NCBI GenBank assembly: GCA_027625915.1
Contig: JANTQA010000032.1
Span: 13,160,001 to 13,224,000 of the forward strand
Length of the DNA: 64,000 nt
Direction: 5' to 3'
Source: Anaeramoeba flamelloides
Taxonomy: Eukaryota; Metamonada; Anaeramoebidae
Below, piece after piece: positions 36,701 through 44,841 of the stretch. Each line of letters opens with the position of its first letter. The first letter of the stretch is position 1. Position numbers and translations under genes: made by a program. The notes under the pieces are model-generated. The model ran no database searches. It was not told the origin of the DNA and saw only the letters and a list, made by a program, of their open reading frames with translations.

Positions 36701-37783
36701 CACGCTTCCCTTGTCTTCAATCACCTCGCCCAAATATTTAATTTCATAGCTATACTTGATATTCTGGTTCACCTTATGGATCCCAATTGGCTTTGAAGAG
36801 ATTATTCTTGATTGCATCAAATTAATTAATCTGATCCATTCCTCCATCTCTTGTTCATTCTGTGTGATGATCCGAAATGTCTTTTCGTCATGAATAAGGT
36901 CAAATGTAAAGGTGTTGGATAATTTTAATTTGATCTCTTCCAAGTTTTCATTTGTTTTATTGATTTCATTTTCAGAGTGCTCAATCACCGTTCTTTCAAT
37001 TTTCAAAATGCTTAATGCTAAGGATTGAATGGATTTTGAAGTTTGGATGATTTCTGGGATGGTTTCCTTGGATTTGAAATTGGAAAATACATATAGAAAT
37101 CTTGGCGTTAGCACAAAGAAGGAAACAGATTTTCTTCCCAAATAAGACGTTTTAACATCTAATAGCCCCTGCTTGATGGGCTTTGTCAAAAGGCACATCC
37201 CGCCTTTTGATGACGATGAAGTTAATGGATCAATTGACATGATCTCTAATTCATTCTTTGTATTGAAAAAATAGACACCCAAATCTTGCTTAATTAAATC
37301 ACCAATGCCTCCTTGGATCTTGGATTCCTTAATGGAATCCAAAGACTTTAAATCTTTTATTGCCCGAGAAATTTCGATTTGCTTTTCTTGATTCAATTTT
37401 GTAACATTTTTTTCAAAGGAATCAGAAAGTAATTTAATACTGTATTTGTCTTGTGAAACACCCTTAATCCCCATAAGTTTCACAACTGCAGGTATCGCTG
37501 TTTTTAAATACTGTTCAATTAATTCATTAACCATGTTTTCAGTTCTTTTTAAATACGAATTAAATTTGCTTTTCTTATTCTCCATGTCGTCTTTCAGCCT
37601 TGTCAAAATACCCATATTGTCGTTAATGGCTTCAGTGTTTCCTTGAGTGTCTGGAGAAAAACCTTCGTTTTTTAAATAGCTCGTATTACCTTCAACAACA
37701 ATGTCCATAATCCTTCGATTAAATTCATTGAATGGTTCTTTTTTAATTACTAAATTTTCATATTTTGTAAAAAAATCTTCCAT
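30790..37783 (-). CDS. PH-PX-ankyrin repeat protein
   Basis: Two exons, 37783-35393 and 31959-30790, joined in phase 0 across a 3433-bp intron. The join falls inside an ankyrin repeat and restores it exactly (KKTEKGF to TCLHLAVLSDN), giving 1186 residues. Seen: a helical N-terminus (about 1-190) that could be BAR-like; a PH domain (about 202-326) with the expected late Trp in EEWIRLINLM; a PX-like region (about 345-530) with WKIKKNLIEFNLWIKSLKF and LILPIFPKSFKL, split by a Lys-rich insert; then about a dozen ankyrin repeats (about 534-970) and a C-terminal domain of unknown type (about 1063-1186, with FKVLYEDKNCDFIIMDDD). Such proteins usually bind phosphoinositides on endosomal membranes. 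I see no ArfGAP zinc finger, so an ACAP identity is not supported. Confidence 0.85.
31971..32140. repeat. TTTG/TTTA microsatellite
   Basis: A degenerate array of TTTG, TTTA and TTTT units just inside the 3' splice site of the ankyrin gene intron (on the gene strand it lies upstream of the acceptor). Confidence 0.85.
32516..32541. repeat. Perfect-looking short palindrome
   Basis: TTGAAAGGGC, a five-base loop TGAAT, then GCCCTTTTCAA. It is one of few GC-containing stems in the intron. It resembles a terminator hairpin, but in a eukaryotic intron it is more likely a transposon end or chance. Confidence 0.5.
33130..34260 (-). mobile_element. LINE (non-LTR retrotransposon) 3' fragment
   Basis: On the minus strand, VQMYADDLILI is the catalytic motif of a non-LTR reverse transcriptase. 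It is followed by the thumb-like stretch KITSFKALILSQLYYGLEIF and, after a frame break near 33660-33750, by a C-terminal part ending in CDLCKEKLNIDIIEDFDHFL, which has the spacing of the zinc-knuckle tail typical of these elements. The 5' part (endonuclease, fingers) is absent. Sequence below 33300 is probably the 3' untranslated tail because it is repeated at 34420-34880. It lies in the same orientation as its host gene. Confidence 0.8.
34420..34880 (-). mobile_element. Second LINE 3' tail, interrupted by hairpin repeats
   Basis: 34420-34460 and 34750-34880 match 33101-33145 and 33130-33260 in the same order (GAAGAGAGGAAATT; TAATTTC..., ACTAATGATAA, ATATCTTTGATATTATT). The match is split by about 290 bp carrying two hairpin repeats. 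This suggests a second truncated LINE end lying beside the first, later invaded. Confidence 0.5.
34472..34711. repeat. Two copies of the short hairpin repeat (family 3)
   Basis: 34472-34545 and 34640-34711. Each has AAAAGAATTGAGTAAAATC followed within a few bases by its complement ending GAATTCTGGAAAA or GAATTTTGGAAAAGC. A side block with ACGGCACTCTGGAACTCTAC follows the second copy. The stem is about 30 bp. Confidence 0.8.
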
Positions 37784-38049
37784 TCCCTTTTTTTTTTTTT
37801 GTTTTATTTGTTTTTTTTTGTTATTTTTTTTTATTTTTTTATTGTTTTTTTTTTAGTTTTTTATTTTAGTTTTTTTTTTTAATTTTTTTATGGTTTTGAA
37901 ATAATTTCCGATTTTTTGGTGAGACGAATTTTTTTTTTTTTGTTATTTTTTATTATTGCATATTGAAAAAGAAAAAAAGACTTTTATTGATTAAAAATAT
38001 TGACTACATATTATTATTCTATTGTAATATAAACTAAAAATCAAAATTT

Positions 38050-38590
38050 TCAAACACAGTCACAATACTTTAAAGAATCAACATAATACAATTTCATTCA
38101 AATTGGAAATAAATTTGATTTTTGTAAAATATGAAAATCATTTTTTCATCTTTTAGTTTTTTTGTTTTCCTTTCATTTTTTGAATTAAGTAACTTGTTTG
38201 GTTCGTTCGAAATGTTTTTTTTTTCAACGATTGATATTAGGCAAAAGTTGGGTTGTTCAAAATAGAAGAACTCAAATAAAATTAGTCAATAGTATCTAAA
38301 CATTTGATCGATCAATATTCCTAATAGAATTTTTACAAATTACCCATGCATTTTTTTTTTTTCCCAGCTCCAAAATTTTTAACACACCGATAATTTATTA
38401 GTGTTAATAATTATTTATTTTTTGTTTTGTGAGTATTGTAATTTTTAAACAATTGTTAACAGTGCAATTAGTAAATGATTCTAATTTGGTATTTCTTCTT
38501 GAGAATGATTGAATAAAATTTTCTTTTTCACAAATTGAATTTTGGTGTTTCTGTGATGTTAAAAATTTTAAATTGGAGTTTATTTTATTA
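38050..38590. repeat. Dispersed repeat family 9, copy b
   Basis: Collinear with 27790-28330 in the same orientation. Both contain TTTCATTCAAATTGGAAAT, AGTAACTTGTTT, CAACGATTGATATTA, ATCTAAACATTTGATCGATC and AATTGAATTTTGGTGT. Confidence 0.7.
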
Positions 38591-38914
38591 AATCTGTATT
38601 TTAATTTTTAGTCTATTTATTAATAGGGTAATTTTTAAAAAAGTATTACGTAAAAATTTTCAAAAGTAATTATAGAAACATGTGATCCAACTTGATGTTA
38701 CTATTATTTTCAGAATGTAATCAAAAACTTTTTTTTGTAACCTTTTTTGAAACGATCTTATAAAGTTTGAAATCATATTTTTCACATAGCTACACTAAAT
38801 AAGTGTAAAAAAATTAAATACCTAATAAATTTTGGAAAAAAAAAAGTTTGAATTATACATTCCTTTTTGTGTAAAGAAATATTTTAGAAAAACTAAATTT
38901 TTTGAGAACCGGTA

Positions 38915-38980
38915 ATGGGAAAGTAGTAAAGTATTCAATTTACCATTGGAAGATTGGAAGTCTGAATCCCCTTCGCCATA
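38915..38980 (+). tRNA. Possible tRNA relic, very uncertain
   Basis: The stretch can be drawn as a shortened cloverleaf: an acceptor stem with mismatches (ATGGGAA against TCGCCAT), a clean five-pair anticodon stem (TTCAA / TTGGA) around a TTTACCA loop, and a T-loop-like TCTGAAT. The D arm is too short and the T stem has mismatches. If real it is a decayed tRNA; more likely it is non-functional or chance. Confidence 0.2.
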
Positions 38981-39092
38981 TTATTTCTGATTGCTTATTA
39001 TTCTTTCAAAAAGTTACAAAAAGTTACAAATGCTACCAAGTTGTAATTTTAATTAAAAATCGGGCTTATGCTTCATAGAACCAATGATTCTT

Positions 39093-39461
39093 ACAGCTAA
39101 TTTATTCAACCTGTGAATTTTTTCAATCCTTTTGTAATATAACCTGAAACAAAAAAAATGTTTAAAGAATTTTTGTATTTCATCATGTTGTGACAAAAAT
39201 TGTTTTAAGAAATTTTTTTCAATCGAGTTAGACTTCGTAATGATTGAAAAACTTCTCAAGTTTTGTAATTGTCTCTAATAGGAGTTTTTAGGATTTTAAA
39301 GGAAAGAATTTTGTAAAGTTTCAGAATGAAACCTTACAAGTTGAAATGAAACAATTTTTGTGTCGACATGATGAAATACAAAAATTCTTTAAACATTTTT
39401 TTTGTTTCAGGTTATATTACAAAAGGATTGAAAAAATTCACAGGTTGAATAAATTGGCTAT
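39093..39461. repeat. Near-perfect long inverted repeat carrying an open frame
   Basis: The left arm (about 39093-39206) and right arm (about 39342-39461) are inverted copies with only a few differences over about 112 bp, around a spacer of roughly 135 bp. Both arms, read outwards, encode HDEIQKFFKHFFCFRLYYKR and continue IEKIHRLNKLA. The minus-strand frame (39053-39259) continues to VRIIGSMKHKPDF, while the plus-strand one stops earlier. The protein is not recognised. The much higher similarity than in other repeats here implies a recent duplication or ongoing gene conversion. Confidence 0.8.
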
Positions 39462-39772
39462 ATAAGAAATCGTCTGACCAATTTAGAATCGTTTTGAAGA
39501 TTATAAAAATCGAATCTTATTAAGATTTTGAAAAAAAAAACTCTCAATTCATGTAGCGGATCCGATTCTTTGAGAGAATTGACCAGATTTGCTTGATTCA
39601 CTGTGTTCAGCAATATCTCTAATTCAAATTCGGGATTCTGGAAGTGCCTAGGTGTTTTTTTTTGATTCTTGTTTTTGTTTTGAAAATCTATTGATTTTCT
39701 AATCAAAACTAAAATTGAAGGAAAGCCTAACGAAAAGTGTCTGCCAAGTGCCGTAGAGTTCCTTCAAATGCC

Positions 39773-40103
39773 TAGCTTTTCCAGACTTCAAAAGAATAGA
39801 GAAAAATCACTGATTTTACTCAATTCTTTTAAATTCTGGAAAAGCTAACGGCGTTTTTTCTTGAGGTTTACTATTTTAGTTGTAAAATCTATTGATTTTC
39901 GTTAGGTTTTTTTTACTTTAGAAATAAACCGAAAATTTTAATAAATTTTTAGTTTATTTCTAAAGTAAAAAAAACCTAGAACACTTCACATATAAACAGA
40001 AAAATCAAAAAAAAAACGAAATTTGTAGAGATTTTCCAGAGTTCAAAAGAATAGAGAAAAATCTTAGGTTTTACTCAATTTGTTTGAATTCTGGAAAAGC
40101 TAA
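39773..40103. repeat. Two copies of the short hairpin repeat (family 3)
   Basis: 39773-39847 and 40031-40103, with stems starting CTTTTCCAGACTTCAAAAGA or TTTTCCAGAGTTCAAAAGAA and closing GAATTCTGGAAAAGCTAACG-like. The block upstream of the first (GCCGTAGAGTTCCTTCAAAT) is the complement of the side block seen beside copies at 14090 and 34730. Confidence 0.8.
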
Positions 40104-40221
40104 CGAAAAACAGTTGAATTTTTAGACCTCACTTTTTTATGGAAAAAAATTCCATTTTTTCATTAAAAATAGTCGCAAAGACAAATCTTTTTTGTGTTTG
40201 TGTGAGAAAATAAAAAAACAC

Positions 40222-41354
40222 CTTGTGTTTCATTTGTGATACTAAAAGTAAGACCACTTTCAGAATAAATTTCGACCTTGAGAAAACTGTTGTTAACTAT
40301 TTTTTTTTTTTTTTTTATTTCAAAAGAAGAGAAGAAAAACCAAAAAGAGCTTTCTTTACGTCTTTTGAGATTAACCAAGAAAGTGAAATATTCAATGTTT
40401 CAAATCTCATACAATATCAAACACAAGATCCTATTTGAAAACTAGACACATTAGTGTTTTTTAAATTACTTTTTAAAAGACTAAATCAAGAATAAGCCGA
40501 AAATTGAAGAAAATTTTAAAAAAAAAAAAAAATAAAGGAAATCAAAAAGGTTTTTAGAACAAAGATTTACCTTTATAGTCATCAAGCCAAGATTAAGAAA
40601 AATTAAAGAGTATTTTTCATTTTGTTCTGTCCAACTTTGGAGAACTTTTTGAATAGTCTGTTTTGTTGTCAAGTTAATTGGCTCTAAAAAAGGACGTTTT
40701 GTTTTTTGTTTTTTGTTTTTTGTTGTTTGAATTTAAACGTGATTCAATTTTGTCAAGATTGAAAATAAGAGGAAAAAAAAATTAATCAAAAAAAAAAAAA
40801 AAAATAGCAAGTACTTTCACCCTCTTTTTTCTGTTGTAAAACCGTTTGCGAGATATCAACCGCACCAGCTTTTGTTGCAACTTTTGAAAGAATTTGACTG
40901 ATTGTGGTCTCGTTTTCGATGGTGACAGAGAAAGATTCATCTTGATCGAGAGTTTGAATATTTAGCACAACAAGATTAGTTTTTTTTTTAAAGTGCAGCG
41001 AGGCTTTTTGATTGCTTTGTTCTTTTGCATGTAAGGTTTCTGCTAAAACAAATGGTTTTTCTTCGTCTTCTAAAAATCTTTCTGTTAGAAGGCAAAAACA
41101 AAAGAAAAAGAAAAAGAAAAAAAAGAAAAAAGTTTTATTATTTGTGAAGATTTTATTTTGTTTTGAAAATATTAAACAAAGCTCGTACCAAATGAAGCTG
41201 TTTTAAGTAAAATTCCATATTCTTCACAATTCTCAATAGATGCCCTTTTGACTACAGTTTTTATAATTGAGTCAGTTGTAGAGTCAGCATTTGAAGTCAG
41301 TATTTTATAGTTGTCTTTCGGAAGATTAATTTTAAAGATTTTTTTTTTAAACAT
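40222..41354 (-). CDS. Tandem ubiquitin-fold (RA/FERM-F1-like) protein, 3' part unresolved
   Basis: Exons 41354-41189, 41081-40815, 40683-40571 and 40276-40222 join with GT/AG sites in phases 1, 1 and 0, giving 200 residues plus one base. The start is ATG 41354 (MFKKKIFKINLPKD); no acceptor lies just upstream. Seen: a first domain (FKINLPKDNYKI, DSTTDSIIKTVV, SIENCEEYGILL, then FERFLEDEEKPF and ASLHFKKK), which fits the Ras-association or talin F0 pattern of an LP-type strand, a TT-V helix, EEYGL and a W/F-L-x-D-E turn. A second domain begins VVLNIQTLDQDESFSVTI and a third MTIKVEIYSESGLTFSI. Such arrays bind small GTPases or integrin-type partners in talin-like and RA proteins. The talin reading is inference. 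Downstream exons, if any, lie between 40221 and 37784. Confidence 0.55.
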
Positions 41355-41977
41355 TATTGAAAGAAAGGATCCAAAAATAGAAAAAATGACAATAAAGTTA
41401 AGATTTCTCTTTTTCGTAAAAAATGATAATGATTGGAAATGAGCTTTTAGGTTAGTGAGGAAAATGAGAGTTGTTTTTGTCTTGTTTAAGGAATTAAACA
41501 CATTTTACCTTTTTTGAAAAATTTTGATTACAACAGCCTTACTGTAAAAGGATTTTTTGAGCGCAATCAGGTATTGAAAATTGGAAACGAAAATACCGTT
41601 CTCAGCTTTGTTTGTCAAAAAGAACCAACAAACCAAGGTAAACCAAAGTTGAGTCTTGCAATTTTTGATTTTTTGTACATTTTTTTTGATTAAATAATTA
41701 GTTTTTTTCAATTTGGTTTTACATCGAGAAATGAGGTTTTTGGGAATGTTTGAAATTAGTCCTAGAATTAAATCAAAAAAAATTAGATCTGAGAAGGTGT
41801 ATATTTGATACAGCCATTTTCTTTTTTGAAAACGAAACATATAAGATCACCTTTCCAAATAAATTTGTTAAAATGAAAATAAAAAAAAAATTCAAAGTCT
41901 ATTTTCGAATTTTGTTTTCTTTTTCTTATTAATTTGGATGAACTAAACAATTTATAACCTTAAATTTCTTATACCAC

Positions 41978-42208
41978 TACTAGTATTTGTTGCAAAATAA
42001 ATGAAACAAAATTTTCATTCATCTTCCCAAAAAATTACTTTTTTTAAATATAACATTTTAAATTGTGTTTTACTTCTGAAAAGAAGCTTAAATTATTAAT
42101 TTCCCTTTTAGAACTGAGGAACTTTGATGATTGGTTTATTTCTTGGGATGTGATTATTTACAAAAGATAATGAAAATTTTGATCTTTATATTTTACAATC
42201 AACAGTAT
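41978..42208 (+). mobile_element. MITE-like element family 5, copy b
   Basis: The left end TATTTGTTGCAAAATAAATG and the right end TATTTTACAATCAACAGTAT are inverted repeats. The centre CCCTTTTAGAACTGAGGAAC is shared, in inverted orientation, with 22183-22412. About 231 bp, no coding potential. Confidence 0.75.
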
Positions 42209-43119
42209 AATAAAATCTTTTAAAAGTATTTTAAATTTAATAAATATCTTTCAAATAAAAGAACCAATTATTTTGACTATTAAGCCTATTTTTGAAGATT
42301 TATTTTCTTTATCTTTTTAGTTTGTATAAATCCAAACAATTTATAAACTTAAATTTCTATCCCCAACACAGTATTTATTATTATTTTTTTAGAAAACAAT
42401 TTTTATTCAAATTTACTTTCAAAATTCGAATTTCAAATATTTTTATCAAACCAAGCCAAAACAAAGAATACCATTTCAAAAATTAAAGTAAAGGGATTGA
42501 ATTATCAAAATCAAAAAAACAATTACCAAAGATTCAACTCAAAGAAAAAGGAAAATTGATGAAAAAATTTCAAATCTAGATTCAGATCTATTTTAATTAT
42601 TTCATTTTAATGGATTATAAATAATAATAAAAATCAAAGAAATTTATGTAATAAATTTATTTTTTTGTAGAAAAATTAATAAAATTTCCTATTTTCATAA
42701 CCAAATCAAGAATTAGATGAATTAAATCAAAATTGAAATAAGATTTGGGAATTCATTTACGAAATTCTTTAGAAATAAAAAGTAATTTGTTTCTCAAAAC
42801 TTTTTTAAATAAAAAAAAAAGTTTTTCCCATGAAGAATTAAAAAGAAAACCAAATAAAGAATAAATAATTGTGTAAAATGTTATAGAAAAGGTCATAGAA
42901 ATAAATGAATTTTTTTTTTTATTTATTTGATCTATGATTTCTTTTTTTTTTTATGATATCCTTTTTTTAATCTATTTGAAAATATATTATACTAGGATAT
43001 ATTCCTGTCTCGAATTTATTAACATACCAATGAATTTATTTTAAGAAATTATTTGAGCATTTCAATTTTACTAAACTTCTGTCAGTCTAAAAGTAGTAAA
43101 ATTCACTTACTCCCTGTAA

Positions 43120-43301
43120 GGAAAAATTTTTTGAGAATCTTTATATAGAATATTATATTTATATTTGAAATTTACAGAATAAATTTTGAGCTGATTATCT
43201 TTTTTCTATTTTTCAAAATTTATCTTTTCTTTTTCAAATTTTTGTTTTTCTTTTGATTTTCTTTTTCCTTTTCTTTTTTTTTTGATTTCTTTTTATTTTT
43301 T

Positions 43302-43337
<36 letters not shown>

Positions 43338-43712
43338 CTTTTTTAAAGATCATTGAAAAAAAAACGAGATCTTCTAAAATACAAATAATCAATATCAAAA
43401 TTAAGACTATGTAATGTCTTTGAAAATGGATTTAATTATTCATCAAAAATATTGTTGTTCAACTTTTTTTCAGTGAAAGTTCAGTAATAAAAAATCCGTA
43501 ATGCTCGTTTCAAAAATTATGACTCACTTTTTTTCCGTTTTTGGTTTTATTTTTTATAATATACAATATATCAAGCTTTTATATATTTAGAATGACTAAA
43601 AAGTGAATTACAAATCATATTTAGATATTAATTGTTCTTGAATACTAAAGGATATTTTTTTTTTTTCAATTTATTATTTCGGGTGAGTCACAATTTTTGA
43701 AAAAGAGTTTAG
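43120..43712. mobile_element. Dispersed element family 8, copy a
   Basis: Collinear and in the same orientation as 58830-59422 (GACTATGTAATGTCTTTGAA, ATTATTCATCAAAAAT, TTGTTCAACTTTTTTTCAGT, GAATACTAAAGGATA). Inside its right third TTTCAAAAATTATGACTCAC (about 43508) is inverted at about 43681 (GTGAGTCACAATTTTTGAAA), marking a 200-bp foldback unit nested in or forming the element's end. Confidence 0.7.
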
Positions 43713-44288
43713 TTTAAAAACATATCCTTTCAAACTAAAAAATTGGCATTTATATTATTTTATGAATTAAAAAAGTCTTGAATATTAAAATTTAAAATGT
43801 ATCTTGAAAAAAACAAAAGAAATTAATGATTTGAGTTATTATTGTTTATTCTTTCTGAAGAACCAACTATTAATAATTAGTACACATGTTCTTATTATTA
43901 TTTGTTCAGACCATATCATTGAAACGCTCATAATTATTCAATTTTAAAGAAAAAAAATTAAATATTAATTTCAAAATCTCGCTTTACAATTGAACAGAAA
44001 AGATAAAATAAATCCCAATAATAATAATATTGTTCGTATATTAATTTTCGATCGTGCATAAACTTAAAGGATGCAAAATTGGATGACTTATAAATAAATA
44101 AATTAATTAAAGAATAGAAAAAATTGGTAATTTATAAAAAAATTTAGAGATAAATTTTAATTTTAATCTTTTTATTATTTTCAAGATTTATTAATAAATT
44201 ATTATTATTAATAATTTATTTTTTTAAAATTATATATTAAATAATCATTCATTTTTTATAAAAGATGATTTAATCATTAAAATTTATC

Positions 44289-44322
<34 letters not shown>

Positions 44323-44841
44323 ATCGATATTTTAAGTTGAAATTAAGAATTAATTTAATTTTTTTTTGAATGATAAAATTGGTAAAAAATTAAAAAAATA
44401 TTGAATTAATAATAAACTTGTTATTTGGGTTGTTATTCTATTTTAATTATATTTACAATCATTGATATTCGTTACAATGCCCTTGCGATTGATGTTGTTC
44501 TTTGTTTGTTTATAAAACATTGGAATGCTTTTGTTTTTTTTTAAAAAAAAAAACTCACAAATATAAAATAAGTTGTTGTTTAGGAGTTGGAATAAAATTA
44601 TTGATTAAAAATATTTTAAATAATAACATTGATAAATATTTTAAAATTTTTGATAATAAATCCAATTGGTTCAAGTCGAGATAATATTTGTATTGATAAG
44701 TGTAATTAATTTAACAATTAAAAATAAAAATAAAAATTCTTATGATCATTCGAATACATATTATATACAAATAATTTTTAATTCATTCAATGATATTTCA
44801 TCATCATGTGTATAATTAAATACTGTTCCAAAAAAAATAAT

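Larger units (their letters stand above)
37784..40221. other. Spacer 5' of the ankyrin gene
   Basis: Contains T tracts immediately upstream of the ankyrin start codon (37784-37960), repeat family 9 copy b, a possible tRNA relic, a near-perfect inverted repeat with open frames, and two hairpin repeats. The 3' end of the ubiquitin-fold gene must also lie here but was not resolved. Confidence 0.5.
41355..44841. other. Spacer between Beclin 1 3' end and ubiquitin-fold gene
   Basis: About 3.5 kb. It holds family 5 copy b (41978-42208), family 8 copy a (43120-43712), T tracts around 43300 and an A tract around 44290. The reverse strand near 41510-41560 has an exon-like stretch flanked by AG and GT (KAVVIKIFQK), which could be an untranslated or upstream exon of the neighbouring gene, but I could not link it. 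Confidence 0.5.
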
